From Cupriavidus pauculus (lineage in GTDB: Bacteria; Pseudomonadota; Gammaproteobacteria; Burkholderiales; Burkholderiaceae), in assembly GCF_008801835.1 (NCBI RefSeq), contig NZ_VZOW01000003.1, positions 124,001 to 188,000 on the forward strand: a stretch of 64,000 nt of DNA. Reading direction: 5' to 3'. The position numbers and the translations under genes were made by a program. Positions 52,510 through 61,833 of this stretch are shown one piece after another. Below the pieces are notes generated by a model. It was not told the DNA's origin. It ran no database searches and saw only the letters and a list, made by a program, of their open reading frames with translations. How positions within the stretch are numbered: position 1 is the first letter of the stretch; the number at the start of each line of letters is the position of its first letter.

Positions 52510-53328
52510 TCAGTCCTTGCCGAACTCGGCGCCCATTTCGCGGCCGCGGGCCGCGGCGGCGTGCATGGCCTTGACGAAGGCGTCCTGGATGCCGCTGGCG
52601 TCCATGGCGGTCAACGCGGCGTAGGTCGTGCCGCCCTTCGACGTGACGCGCTCGCGCAGTGTGGCCACCGGTTCCGGCGATTGCGCCGCCAGCGCCGCCG
52701 CACCGCGGAACGTCTCGACGGCCAGTTCGCGACCCTGTTCCGCGGAGAGCCCCATTTCAGTCGCCGCGCGCTCCATCGCTTCCACGAAATAGAACACGTA
52801 CGCCGGCCCGCTGCCGGAAATCGCCGTCACTGCGTCGATCTGATCGTCGTTCTCGACCCAGACGCATTGGCCGACCGCCTGCGCCACGGCCGTGGCGATA
52901 TCGCGATCGGCGGCCGACAATCCCGGCGCAGCGGCCAGGCCGGTCATGCCCATGCCGGCCAGCGCCGGCGTGTTGGGCATGGCGCGCACCAGCCGCGAAC
53001 GGCCAACCCAGCGCGCCATGTCCTGCAAACGGATCCCGGCCGCCACGCTGATGATCAGGTTGTCGGTCAGCAGCGGCGCCAGCGAGGCGATGGCGTCGCG
53101 AAACTGTTGTGGCTTGACGGCCAGCACGATCACATCGCTGGCGCCGAAAGCGGCGTCCGGTGCGGCCAGCGCGTGAACGCCGGTGCGGGCCAGGCGCTGG
53201 CGCGCATCTTCGGAAGGATCGACCACGCGGATCGCGCCGGCAGGCACGCCGCGGGCGACCAGGCCGCCAATCAGCGCGGAGGCCATGTTGCCGCCGCCAA
53301 GGAAGGCGAAGGTGAGGGAATCGAGCAT
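52510..53328 (-). CDS. proC: Pyrroline-5-carboxylate reductase
   Basis: Last step of proline synthesis. 272 residues with the nucleotide loop FLGGGNMASALIGGL near residues 9-22, VLAVKPQ, and the C-terminal signature PGGTT-type region seen as TSKGGTTYAALTAMD. ATG 53328 has AGGAAA; a TTG one codon upstream is also in frame. It follows yggS on the same strand after 90 bases, the usual pairing. Confidence 0.95.
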   Translation of the reverse strand: MLDSLTFAFLGGGNMASALIGGLVARGVPAGAIRVVDPSEDARQRLARTGVHALAAPDAAFGASDVIVLAVKPQQFRDAIASLAPLLTDNLIISVAAGIRLQDMARWVGRSRLVRAMPNTPALAGMGMTGLAAAPGLSAADRDIATAVAQAVGQCVWVENDDQIDAVTAISGSGPAYVFYFVEAMERAATEMGLSAEQGRELAVETFRGAAALAAQSPEPVATLRERVTSKGGTTYAALTAMDASGIQDAFVKAMHAAAARGREMGAEFGKD

Positions 53329-53418
53329 CAAGTTTCCTGGTTTGCCGAAGCGATACGTGTCGTCGGCTTTATTGTCTTTGTGGGGTTGCGAAGAAGTGGT
53401 GCGGACCTGACGGAGCGA

Positions 53419-54108
53419 TCAGCTCCGCGCACCGAAGATCGCGGTACCGATGCGCACCAGCGTGGCGCCCTCGGCGATGGCCGCGCCCATGTCGGCGGAC
53501 ATCCCCATCGACAGGGTGTCCACCTTTAGCCCGGATTGGCGTAGTTGATCAAGCAACGCGCGAAGGGCGGCAAACGGTTGACGCTGCGCGATCGGATCGG
53601 ACGCCGGCGCGGGGATCGCCATCAGTCCGCGCAGTTGCAGATTCGGCAGCGCCGCCATGGCGTGCGCCAGCGCGGGAACTTCCTCAGGCGCGACGCCGCT
53701 CTTGCTGGCCTCGCCGCTGATATTGACCTGGATGCAGACCTGCAGCGGCGCCATGCCGGCCGGGCGCTGCTCGGACAGGCGTTCGGCAATCTTCAGGCGG
53801 TCGATCGCGTGCACCCAGTCGAAATGCCCGGCTACCGCGCGCGTCTTGTTGCTCTGCAGCGGCCCAATGAAATGCCATTGAATGCGGCTTCGCAAATCCT
53901 CCAGCGCGGCGATTTTCTCGATGCCTTCCTGGACATAGTTTTCGCCGAATGCGTGCTGTCCGGCATCGAATGCCTCGCGCACGCGGCTTGCCGAAACGGT
54001 CTTGGAAACTGCCAGCAGCGCGACGTCGGAAGCGGCCCTGCCGGCCTGTTGTGCAGCCGCCGCGATGTCATTTTTCACGGCTTGCAAGTTGGCGGCGATT
54101 ACAGACAT
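53419..54108 (-). CDS. yggS: YggS/PROSC family PLP homeostasis protein
   Basis: Pyridoxal-phosphate-binding protein controlling PLP and amino-acid homeostasis. 229 residues; single-domain alanine-racemase barrel with the PLP lysine in LLAVSKTVSA near residue 29, GENYVQEG and WHFIGPLQSNK, and MGMSADMGAAI near the C-terminus. The start at 54108 excludes an unrelated upstream extension. Divergent from pilT, as in many proteobacteria. Confidence 0.95.
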   Translation of the reverse strand: MSVIAANLQAVKNDIAAAAQQAGRAASDVALLAVSKTVSASRVREAFDAGQHAFGENYVQEGIEKIAALEDLRSRIQWHFIGPLQSNKTRAVAGHFDWVHAIDRLKIAERLSEQRPAGMAPLQVCIQVNISGEASKSGVAPEEVPALAHAMAALPNLQLRGLMAIPAPASDPIAQRQPFAALRALLDQLRQSGLKVDTLSMGMSADMGAAIAEGATLVRIGTAIFGARS

Positions 54109-54172
54109 AATCCGGCGAGCATATTCTAAGAAGTAAAACAATAAGCGGGTTTTTAGGGTGGGGTCATTATAG

Positions 54173-55216
54173 ATGGACATCGCACAGCTATTGGCCTTTG
54201 CGGTCAAGAACAAGGCCTCCGATCTTCACCTGTCGGCCGACATGCCGCCGATGGTGCGTATCCACGGGGATATGCGGCGCATCAACGTCGCGGCCATGAC
54301 GCACAAGGACGTGCACGCCATGGTGTACGACATCATGACCGACGTGCAGCGCAAGAGTTACGAAGAGCGGCTGGAAATCGATTTCTCGTTCGAGATTTCC
54401 GGGCTCTCCCGCTTCCGCGTCAATGCGTACACCACGCAGCGCGGCGCGGCCGCGGTGTTCCGGACGATTCCTTCCAAGGTGCTGACGCTGGACGACCTCC
54501 ACGCGCCGGCCGTGTTCGCCGACCTGTGCATGAAGCCGCGCGGGTTGGTGCTGGTGACGGGCCCGACAGGCTCGGGCAAGTCCACCACGCTGGCGGCGAT
54601 GGTCGACCATCGCAACGACAACGATATGGGCCACATCCTCACGGTTGAAGACCCAATCGAATTCGTGCACACCTCGAAGAAAAGCCTGATCAACCAGCGC
54701 GAGCTGGGCCCGCATACACATTCGTTTGCCAACGCGCTGCGCTCGGCGTTGCGTGAGGATCCAGACGTGGTGCTGGTCGGCGAATTGCGCGACCTTGAAA
54801 CGATCCGCCTCGCGCTGACTGCGGCCGAAACCGGCCACCTGGTGTTTGCCACGCTGCACACCAGTTCCGCGGCCAAGACCATCGACCGTGTGGTCGACGT
54901 GTTTCCGCCCGAAGAAAAGGATATGGTGCGCACCATGTTGTCCGAATCGCTCGAAGCGGTGATCTCGCAGACGCTGCTCAAGACGCGCGACGGCAACGGA
55001 CGCACCGCTGCGCACGAGATCATGATCGCCACGCCCGCGATCCGGCATCTGATCCGCGAGAACAAGATTGCGCAGATGTATTCGATGATGCAGACGTCGA
55101 GCGGCCTTGGCATGCAGACGCTCGATCAGTGCCTGAGCGATCTGATCAAGCGCGGCGTGATCAACTTCAACGATGCCCGGGCAATTGCCAAGAACCCCGA
55201 CGCCTTCATGGGTTAG
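54173..55216 (+). CDS. pilT: Type IV pilus retraction ATPase PilT
   Basis: Hexameric cytoplasmic motor that depolymerises pili for twitching. 347 residues: N-terminal PAS-like domain (KNKASDLHLSADMPP), Walker A GPTGSGKST near residue 132, Asp box VLVGELRDLET and the AIRNLIRE-type motif (PAIRHLIRENK). First of a pilT-pilU pair. Confidence 0.96.
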   Translation: MDIAQLLAFAVKNKASDLHLSADMPPMVRIHGDMRRINVAAMTHKDVHAMVYDIMTDVQRKSYEERLEIDFSFEISGLSRFRVNAYTTQRGAAAVFRTIPSKVLTLDDLHAPAVFADLCMKPRGLVLVTGPTGSGKSTTLAAMVDHRNDNDMGHILTVEDPIEFVHTSKKSLINQRELGPHTHSFANALRSALREDPDVVLVGELRDLETIRLALTAAETGHLVFATLHTSSAAKTIDRVVDVFPPEEKDMVRTMLSESLEAVISQTLLKTRDGNGRTAAHEIMIATPAIRHLIRENKIAQMYSMMQTSSGLGMQTLDQCLSDLIKRGVINFNDARAIAKNPDAFMG

Positions 55217-55247
55217 CGGAACCGCGTCAGGCAAACAAGGAACGATC

Positions 55248-56387
55248 ATGCTCGACCGTGAGTCCGCATCGAAGTACATCAACGACCTGCTCGAACTGAT
55301 GGTGAACAACCGCGGTTCGGACCTGTTCATCACGTCGGAATTTCCGCCGGCCATCAAGGTCGACGGCAAGATTACGCCGGTCTCGCAGCAGCCGCTCAAT
55401 CCCACGCAGGCGCTTGGCCTGGTGCGTTCGATCATGAATGAGCGCCAGGTGAAGGAGTTCGACGACACGCGCGAATGCAACTTCGCCATCACCGCGCCCA
55501 ATGCGGGACGCTTCCGCGTGTCGGCGTTCATCCAGCAGGGCCGCGCCGGCATGGTGGTGCGCACCATCAACACGCGCATTCCGTCCGTCGAGGATCTCGA
55601 TCTGCCCAGCTCGCTGCATGAGATCGTGATGTCCAAGCGCGGTCTGGTGATCGTCACCGGCGCGACGGGCTCGGGCAAGTCCACCTCGCTCGCGGCGATG
55701 CTCGATCACCGCAACGCGCATTCGTACGGCCACATCATCACGATCGAGGATCCGATCGAATACGTCCACGCGCATCAGAACTGCATCGTGACGCAGCGCG
55801 AAGTCGGCATCGACACCGATTCCTGGCACGTCGCGCTCAAGAACACGCTGCGCCAGGCGCCCGACGTGATCCTGATCGGCGAAATCCGCGACCGCGAAAC
55901 CATGGAGTACGCGATGCAATACGCGGAGACCGGACACCTCTGCCTGGCCACGCTGCACGCGAACAACGCCAACCAGGCGATCGATCGCATCGTCAACTTC
56001 TTCCCCGAGGAGAAGCGCCAGCAATTGCTGATCGATCTGTCGCTAAACCTGAAGGCAATGATTTCGCAGCGGCTGCTGCCGCGCGCTGGCCGCAAGGGCC
56101 GCGTGCCGGCCGTGGAAATCATGATCGGCACGCCGCTGGTGGCCGATCTGATTTTCAAGGGCGAGATCCACGAGCTCAAGGAAGTCATCAAGAAATCGCG
56201 CGAGCAGGGCATGATTTCGTTCGACCAGGCGCTGTTCGAACTTTATGAATCGGAAAAGATCACCTACGAGGATGCGCTCAAGAATGCCGATTCGCTCAAC
56301 GATTTGCGCCTGATGATCAAGCTGCATAGCGTGCGGCACCGCGATACCGATCTAGGCGCCGGCACCGAGCACCTGAACGTCATCTGA
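55248..56387 (+). CDS. pilU: Type IV pilus retraction ATPase accessory PilU
   Basis: PilT-dependent retraction ATPase, 379 residues. NNRGSDLFITSEFPP near residue 22, Walker A GATGSGKST near residue 140, ILIGEIRDRETM, and a longer, charged C-terminus than PilT, as usual for PilU. ATG 55248 lies 31 bases after the pilT stop; the longer frame from 55173 would overlap pilT. Confidence 0.94.
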   Translation: MLDRESASKYINDLLELMVNNRGSDLFITSEFPPAIKVDGKITPVSQQPLNPTQALGLVRSIMNERQVKEFDDTRECNFAITAPNAGRFRVSAFIQQGRAGMVVRTINTRIPSVEDLDLPSSLHEIVMSKRGLVIVTGATGSGKSTSLAAMLDHRNAHSYGHIITIEDPIEYVHAHQNCIVTQREVGIDTDSWHVALKNTLRQAPDVILIGEIRDRETMEYAMQYAETGHLCLATLHANNANQAIDRIVNFFPEEKRQQLLIDLSLNLKAMISQRLLPRAGRKGRVPAVEIMIGTPLVADLIFKGEIHELKEVIKKSREQGMISFDQALFELYESEKITYEDALKNADSLNDLRLMIKLHSVRHRDTDLGAGTEHLNVI

Positions 56388-56504
56388 AGCGGCGCGACCT
56401 GACCAGAGCGGGCGCGCAACGCGGGGCGCGCCACCACCAGCGCGCGATGTGGTTTGCGCTATGCTTGCTGCCTGTTACCGACCACAGATTCCAGGAGCGT
56501 GACG

Positions 56505-56999
56505 ATGAGCAACGTGTACCAGTTCGAAGCCAATTCGCTGTCGGGCCAGCCCGTGTCGCTGACCGACTTTCGCGGCAAGGTGCTGCTGATCGTCAATACG
56601 GCCAGCGAATGCGGCTTCACGCCGCAGTATGCGGGCCTGCAGGCGCTGCAGGATGCGTATCAGACGCGCGGTTTCGACGTGCTTGGCTTTCCGTGCAACC
56701 AGTTTGGCAAGCAGGAGCCGGGCGATGCGGATGAGATCGGCGCATTCTGCGAATCGCGCTTCCATGTCACGTTTCCGATGTTCGAGAAGATTGACGTGAA
56801 TGGCGCCAATGCGCATCCGCTGTACCGCTGGCTGACTGCGGAAAAGCCAGGACTGCTCGGCACGCAGGCCATCAAGTGGAATTTCACGAAATTCCTGCTG
56901 CGCCGCGACGGCACCATCTACAAGCGCTATGCGCCGACCACCAAGCCCGAGGAAATTCGCAGCGATATCGAAACGCTGCTGACCGACCCCGGTTCCTGA
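56505..56999 (+). CDS. Glutathione peroxidase (cysteine type)
   Basis: Thiol peroxidase of the GPx family, 164 residues. Active-site cysteine in NTASECGFTPQY near residue 36, with the glutamine in PCNQFGKQEPG and the tryptophan/asparagine pair in KWNFTKFL completing the tetrad. No selenocysteine: the codon is TGC. The reductant may be thioredoxin or glutathione. CAGGAG precedes the ATG. Confidence 0.92.
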   Translation: MSNVYQFEANSLSGQPVSLTDFRGKVLLIVNTASECGFTPQYAGLQALQDAYQTRGFDVLGFPCNQFGKQEPGDADEIGAFCESRFHVTFPMFEKIDVNGANAHPLYRWLTAEKPGLLGTQAIKWNFTKFLLRRDGTIYKRYAPTTKPEEIRSDIETLLTDPGS

Positions 57000-57015
57000 G
57001 AGAGCAGGCGCGGCG

Positions 57016-57708
57016 TCAGCCGTGTGAATCGGTCCGCACCGCACGCAGGAAACCATTGAGCGAGCGTTCGGAGGTTTCCTGAAAACGCTCGTCGAGCATC
57101 GTCAGCGTTCGGCAGCGGTCCAGCCGGAAGCTCCGATAGTCTTCGCGCGCGGTGCACCACGCGGCCAGCAGCCATACGTTGCCCCAGAAAAACAGGCCGA
57201 GCGGCTGCACCACGCGCACCGTGTCGCGCTGTTGCGCGTCGCTGTAGTTGATTTGCAGCAGCCGTTGCGCGCCAATCGCGGTATGTACGATGTCGAACGC
57301 TTCGCGCACGGCCGGGTGGTTGGCGTATTCCGGTGCAAAGATGCGGCTCTGCTGCGCGGCCAGGCGACGTGGCGGCGGCAGGGCTGCCATCAGTTTTTCC
57401 AGCGACGGATCGGCCGCGGCAGCCAGCGCGCCGCCGCCCCAGGCCTTGAGCAGGCGCAGGCCCGCCACCATCGCTTCCACTTCCATCGCGGTGAACATCA
57501 GCGGCGGGACATCGTAATCGGGCCGCAGCCGATAGCCGATGCCGGCCTCGCCTTCCACCGGCACGCCCGACAGCGACAGCGCCTGGATATCGCGATAGAC
57601 CGTGCGTTCGGAGACGCCGAGCCGCTGCGCCAGCAGTGACGCCGTGGTCAGGCGACGTCCGCGCAGCACCTGCACGATCTGGAAGAGGCGGTCGGCGCGT
57701 CGGCTCAT
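57016..57708 (-). CDS. YafY-type HTH/WYL transcriptional regulator
   Basis: 230 residues. N-terminal DeoR-like winged helix (RADRLFQIVQVLRGRRLTTASLLAQRLGVSERTVYRDI in segments) followed by a WYL ligand-binding domain (PLGLFFWGNVWLLAAWC, YRSFRLDRCRTL). It lies 33 bases after a VOC-protein gene on the same strand, a common regulator-VOC pairing. A palindrome before the pair is the probable autoregulatory site. Start ATG 57708; a TTG at 57714 is possible. Confidence 0.88.
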   Translation of the reverse strand: MSRRADRLFQIVQVLRGRRLTTASLLAQRLGVSERTVYRDIQALSLSGVPVEGEAGIGYRLRPDYDVPPLMFTAMEVEAMVAGLRLLKAWGGGALAAAADPSLEKLMAALPPPRRLAAQQSRIFAPEYANHPAVREAFDIVHTAIGAQRLLQINYSDAQQRDTVRVVQPLGLFFWGNVWLLAAWCTAREDYRSFRLDRCRTLTMLDERFQETSERSLNGFLRAVRTDSHG

Positions 57709-57741
57709 CGGCAATGTCGTCCTGTGTTTTCCGATGCGCGA

Positions 57742-58122
57742 TCAGTGCGCGGCCGGCTCGTGCAGGCCGATCCGGTTACCTTCGCTGTCGGTGATATGGG
57801 CGAAGCGCCCCATGTTGTCCGGCAACTGCACCGGACCGCGCACCGTGCGGCCGCCGGCGTAAGTTACGCGCGCCAGTACGTCGTCCAGCTGCGGCGCATT
57901 GAAGTACGGCACGGGGCCATAGAACGCGCTGGACCGGTACTGTTCGCCCTGCACCAGTGCGCCGGCCGATTCGGCATGCGTGAAGACGGCCAGGTCGACT
58001 TCGCCGATGGTTTCGCGGCGCAGCGGATGTTCGAACACCGACTCGTAGAAACGCATCGCGCGCTGCATGTCTGTCACCGGGATTTCCAGCCAGTTGACCA
58101 GCGCGTTGGACGGATTGGACAT
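57742..58122 (-). CDS. VOC-family protein, partner of the WYL regulator
   Basis: 126 residues with two VOC half-modules: LVNWLEIPVTDMQRAMRFYESVF and VRGPVQLPDNMGRFAHITDSEGNRIGLHEP. Resembles small YaeR/lactoylglutathione-lyase-like proteins; activity unknown. Strong Shine-Dalgarno GAGGAGAG before the ATG. Confidence 0.87.
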   Translation of the reverse strand: MSNPSNALVNWLEIPVTDMQRAMRFYESVFEHPLRRETIGEVDLAVFTHAESAGALVQGEQYRSSAFYGPVPYFNAPQLDDVLARVTYAGGRTVRGPVQLPDNMGRFAHITDSEGNRIGLHEPAAH

Positions 58123-58170
58123 GGTGGCTCTCCTCTTCGCAATGTTGGGAGACCGGATGATGCGCGGGCG

Positions 58171-58203
58171 CTCCTGACAGCGTCGTGTCAGGAGCCTGTC
58201 AGG
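58171..58203. promoter_or_regulatory. Palindrome upstream of the VOC-WYL operon
   Basis: CTCCTGACA (58171-58179) and TGTCAGGAG (58186-58194) are perfect 9-bp arms with a 6-base spacer; a third half-site TGTCAGG lies at 58197-58203. The site is about 50-80 bases before the VOC start and just past the end of lrgB. Confidence 0.65.
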
Positions 58204-58206
58204 GTA

Positions 58207-58932
58207 TCAGCGCGGCATCCACGCCGCCAGGAGCGGAACCATGATGGCCGTGAGCACGCCATTCAGCCCCATGCCCAGCGCCGAGAAAGCGCCGGCTTCC
58301 TGGCTGACCTGGAACGCGCGCGCGGTGCCGATGCCGTGCGCAGCGACGCCGGTGGCGAAGCCGCGCACCGTGTAGTCACGGATACGCAGCAGGTTCAGCA
58401 GGAAGGTGGCGCTGACCGCGCCGATGATCCCGGTGGCCATGACTAGCACGGCAGTCAGCGAAGGCAGTCCGCCGATCTTGTCGGAGACGCCCATGGCGAT
58501 CGGAATCGTGACCGACTTCGGCGCGAGCGAGCGCACCACTTCCGGCGATGCGCCGAGCGCGTAGGCGATTCCCACCGCCGACACCACGGCGGCCAGCGAA
58601 CCGGCCACGAGGCCGCACAGCAGTGGCAGCAGGTTGGTGCGCAGCTTGGGCAGTTGCATGTACAGCGGCACCGCCAGCGCGACCGTGGCCGGCCCCAGCA
58701 GGAAGTGCACGAACTGCGCGCCATCGAAATACGTCTTGTACGGCGTGCCGGTGACCGTCAGCACGGTGACGAGGATCGCCACCGAAATCATCACGGGATT
58801 GGCCAGCGGCGAAAATTTTGCGCGTTCATAGATGCGGAACGCGAACACATAGGCGAGCAGCGTTGCGGTCAGCCCGATCAGCGGACTGGCAGCCAGATAC
58901 ACCCAGATTTCGTTCAGGCGCGGTGACATCAT
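58207..58932 (-). CDS. lrgB: LrgB/YohK family membrane protein
   Basis: 241 residues, multi-pass. Family motifs LLGPATVALAVPLY near residue 77, ALAPKSVTTPIA-type motif (SLAPKSVTIPIAMGVS) near residue 135, and AAHGIGTARAFQ near residue 200. Works with LrgA; proposed roles include export of small metabolites (glycolate/pyruvate type) and control of autolysis. The ATG at 58932 overlaps the lrgA stop (ATGA). Confidence 0.92.
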   Translation of the reverse strand: MMSPRLNEIWVYLAASPLIGLTATLLAYVFAFRIYERAKFSPLANPVMISVAILVTVLTVTGTPYKTYFDGAQFVHFLLGPATVALAVPLYMQLPKLRTNLLPLLCGLVAGSLAAVVSAVGIAYALGASPEVVRSLAPKSVTIPIAMGVSDKIGGLPSLTAVLVMATGIIGAVSATFLLNLLRIRDYTVRGFATGVAAHGIGTARAFQVSQEAGAFSALGMGLNGVLTAIMVPLLAAWMPR

Positions 58933-59309
58933 GGCTGCATCTCCGGACCTGCGGGTGCTGGCGTCTGCGCTGGCGGCTTGCGCATCAGCGCGCGCGTGAC
59001 CAGCGCCGTCACGGCGATCGCCACCCAGGTGGAGATCACCAGCGCAATCACGATCGGCATCCATTCGCTGCCGATACGGCTTGCGTGCACCATGATGCCG
59101 ACACCGGCCGGCACGAACAGCAGCGACAGGTGCTTGAGCAGTTCGCTGGCCGGGCCCTGGATCACCGGCAACAGCCGGTTGTCGAAGGCCAGCCAGCCGA
59201 ACAGCAGCAGCATGCCGATGACGGGGCCGGGAACGGGCAGGTGCAACGCATAGCTGATGACCTCGCCCACGGTCTGGAAGACCAGCAGGATGGCAAACGT
59301 GTGGAGCAT
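58929..59309 (-). CDS. lrgA: LrgA/CidA family membrane protein
   Basis: Holin-like protein of 126 residues with four hydrophobic helices: FAILLVFQTVGEVISYAL, LPVPGPVIGMLLLFGWL (the family motif), LSLLFVPAGVGIMVHA and VIALVISTWVAIAVTALV. Lies 83 bases after glcF on the same strand; coupled to lrgB. Confidence 0.92.
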   Translation of the reverse strand: MLHTFAILLVFQTVGEVISYALHLPVPGPVIGMLLLFGWLAFDNRLLPVIQGPASELLKHLSLLFVPAGVGIMVHASRIGSEWMPIVIALVISTWVAIAVTALVTRALMRKPPAQTPAPAGPEMQP

Positions 59310-59392
59310 GGGGGCAGCTTGGGGAGCAAATGTGCCGACATGGTACTCCCGTACAAGATGCGTGCAACCGGACGCTTCGGGTCGTCAGGCGG

Positions 59393-60664
59393 TCAGGCGG
59401 CCTGCGCGGCGACCGCCGGCGCGAGCATCCGGTCGACCAGCTCCACCCAGTGCATCACCGGCGTCTGCGTGCCGCTCTGCAGATGCGTGATGCAGCCGAT
59501 GTTGGCCGACACGATTGAATCGGGCGACGTGGCCTGCAGCTTGTCGAGCTTGTCGTCGCGCAGGCGGTACGACAATTCCGGCTGCAACACTGAATATGTT
59601 CCCGCCGATCCGCAGCACAGGTGGCTATCCGCGCAGAGGCGCACGTCCACGCCCAGCCGTGTCAGCAGCGACTCCACCTTGCCGCGGATCTGCTGGCCGT
59701 GCTGCAGCGTGCAGGGCGGATGCCACGCCACGCGGCGGCCGTCGCGCGGCACCGCGCCGGCCAGCCGCTGCAGGTCGTCGGCGAAGTCTGGCAACAGTTC
59801 GGACAGGTCGCGCGTCAGCGCCGATATGCGCGCGGCGCGTTCGGTGTAATTTGGATCGTTGCGCAACAAATGGCCGTAGTCCTTCACCATCGCACCGCAG
59901 CCCGATGCCGTCATGACGATGGCCTGCGCGCCGGCTTCGACATGGGGCCACCACGCGTCGATATTGGCCCGCATGTTGTCGAGCCCGCCCGCATGGTCGC
60001 CGGTATGGAAGCGGATCGCGCCGCAGCAGCCTGCCTCGCGCGCCACCACCAGCTGCACGCCGAGCCGGTCGAACACGCGCGCCGTGGCGGCATTGATGTT
60101 CGGCGACATCGCCGGCTGCACGCAGCCATCGAGCAGCAGCATCTTGCGTGGATGTTCGTTGCGCGGCCAGACGCCCTCTGGCGACCGATGCGCGGGCACC
60201 TTGTTGCGCAGCGTTTGCGGCAGCAGCGGGCGCACGGCCTGGCCCAGCTTCAGCGCCGGACCGAACAGCGCGGGGCGCGTCAGCCCTTCGCGCAGCAACC
60301 AGCGCGTGAAGCGCTGTCCGGCGGGGCGCTGCACGCCTTGCGCGGCCAGCCTGTCGTCGACGATCTGCCGGCCGATGTCGACCAACCGGCCATAGCTGAC
60401 GCCGGACGGGCAGGTCGATTCGCAGTTGCGGCAGGTCAGGCAGCGGTCCAGATGCAGGCGCGTGCTTTCGGTCACCGGATTGCCTTCCAGCACCTGTTTC
60501 ATCAGATAGATGCGCCCGCGCGGACCATCGAGCTCGTCGCCGAGCAGCTGATAGGTGGGACAGGTGGCGGTGCAGAAGCCGCAGTGCACGCAGTTGCCGA
60601 CGATCGACTTTGCCTCTTCGCCTTCGGGCGTGTCACGCAGGAATTCGGCCAGGGTGGTTTGCAT
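59393..60664 (-). CDS. glcF: Glycolate oxidase iron-sulfur subunit
   Basis: Electron-transfer subunit of the membrane-associated glycolate oxidase. 423 residues with two 4Fe-4S motifs, CVHCGFCTATCP near residue 24 and CLTCRNCESTCP near residue 74, then two CCG domains (AGCCGAIRFHTGD and HLCCGSAGTYSV). ATG 60664; the long frame upstream is a shadow of glcE. It follows glcE by 26 bases. Confidence 0.95.
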   Translation of the reverse strand: MQTTLAEFLRDTPEGEEAKSIVGNCVHCGFCTATCPTYQLLGDELDGPRGRIYLMKQVLEGNPVTESTRLHLDRCLTCRNCESTCPSGVSYGRLVDIGRQIVDDRLAAQGVQRPAGQRFTRWLLREGLTRPALFGPALKLGQAVRPLLPQTLRNKVPAHRSPEGVWPRNEHPRKMLLLDGCVQPAMSPNINAATARVFDRLGVQLVVAREAGCCGAIRFHTGDHAGGLDNMRANIDAWWPHVEAGAQAIVMTASGCGAMVKDYGHLLRNDPNYTERAARISALTRDLSELLPDFADDLQRLAGAVPRDGRRVAWHPPCTLQHGQQIRGKVESLLTRLGVDVRLCADSHLCCGSAGTYSVLQPELSYRLRDDKLDKLQATSPDSIVSANIGCITHLQSGTQTPVMHWVELVDRMLAPAVAAQAA

Positions 60665-60690
60665 GGTGGGGTCGTTATATTGGCGAGGTT

Positions 60691-61806
60691 TCAGAGCCCG
60701 CTGTACATGCGCTGCGGATTGAAGATGCCGGCAGGATCGAAAGTGGCCTTCAGCCGCTTGTGGATCGCGGCCAGTGGTGCGGAGAGCGGCGTGAACACGC
60801 CGACCGACTTGTCGCCATTGCGGAACAACGTGGCGTGCCCGCCTGCGGCCTGGGCGATCGCACGCACCTGATCGGCGCTGGCGGCGCTGTCGTCCGGGGC
60901 GATCCACCAGCGCTGGCCGCCGCCCCATTCCACCAGTTGCGCGCCCGGCAGATCGAGCGGCTTGGTCACGGGCGGCACCGCGATGCGCCACAGCGCGCGC
61001 GCGGCGTCGTGCGCCGGGGCGAAGAACGGATGTGTCTGTTCGCGCAGCGCCGACCACAACTGCAGTGCGTGACTGCCGTCGACGTTCGTCCCGCCCAGCG
61101 CATCGCGCGCCGCGCATACGGCCGCCGTGGCGCCGCAAAGCCGCACGTGCAGCGCGCCGTCGTGCCACGCCGAGGCGGCGATCGGCAGCGGCTTGCCGCC
61201 CCATTTGTTGAGCTGGTCGATGGCATCGGCCTGCGACATCGCAAAGTGCAGCGTGGCGTCGTCGAACGGTGTCGGCAGCACCTTGAGCGACACCTCGGTG
61301 ATCAGCCCGAGCGTGCCGAGCGATCCGGCCAGCAGGCGCGATACGTCATAGCCGGCGACGTTCTTCATGACCTGACCGCCGAAATTTAGGATTTCGCCCT
61401 TGCCGTCCATCAGTTGCGCCCCCAGCACGAAATCGCGCAACGCGCCCACCGACTGGCGGCGCGGCCCGGACAATCCGGCCGCCACCGCGCCGCCCAGCGT
61501 GGCGGCACTGGCCTGTCCGCGCGCAGCGAAATGCGGCGGCTCGAAGGCCAGCATCTGACGACGCGCCGCGAGCGCGTCCTCGATCTCCGCCAGCGGCGTG
61601 CCGCAGCGCGCCGTGATCACCAGCTCCGCCGGGTCGTAATCGACGATCCCGCGATAGGCACGCGTGTCGAGCACGTCGCCTGCCAGCGCCTGACCATAGA
61701 AATCCTTGCTGCCGCCGCCGCGCAGGCGCAACGGCGTGCGGCTGTCGCCGGCTTGGCGGATCGCATCGCGAAAACTCGCGAGTGTGGCGTCGAGGTTGGC
61801 TTGCAT
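60691..61806 (-). CDS. glcE: Glycolate oxidase FAD-binding subunit GlcE
   Basis: FAD-linked subunit, 371 residues. Short GlcE-type FAD domain with LRLRGGGSKDFYG near residue 26, SAATLGGAVAAGLSGPRR near residue 100 and GGQVMKNVAGYDVSRLLAGSLGTLG near residue 145. Lies between the K+ channel gene (27 bases upstream) and glcF. Confidence 0.93.
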   Translation of the reverse strand: MQANLDATLASFRDAIRQAGDSRTPLRLRGGGSKDFYGQALAGDVLDTRAYRGIVDYDPAELVITARCGTPLAEIEDALAARRQMLAFEPPHFAARGQASAATLGGAVAAGLSGPRRQSVGALRDFVLGAQLMDGKGEILNFGGQVMKNVAGYDVSRLLAGSLGTLGLITEVSLKVLPTPFDDATLHFAMSQADAIDQLNKWGGKPLPIAASAWHDGALHVRLCGATAAVCAARDALGGTNVDGSHALQLWSALREQTHPFFAPAHDAARALWRIAVPPVTKPLDLPGAQLVEWGGGQRWWIAPDDSAASADQVRAIAQAAGGHATLFRNGDKSVGVFTPLSAPLAAIHKRLKATFDPAGIFNPQRMYSGL

Positions 61807-61833
61807 GAGGACGTATGGTTATCGGTATTGGTA

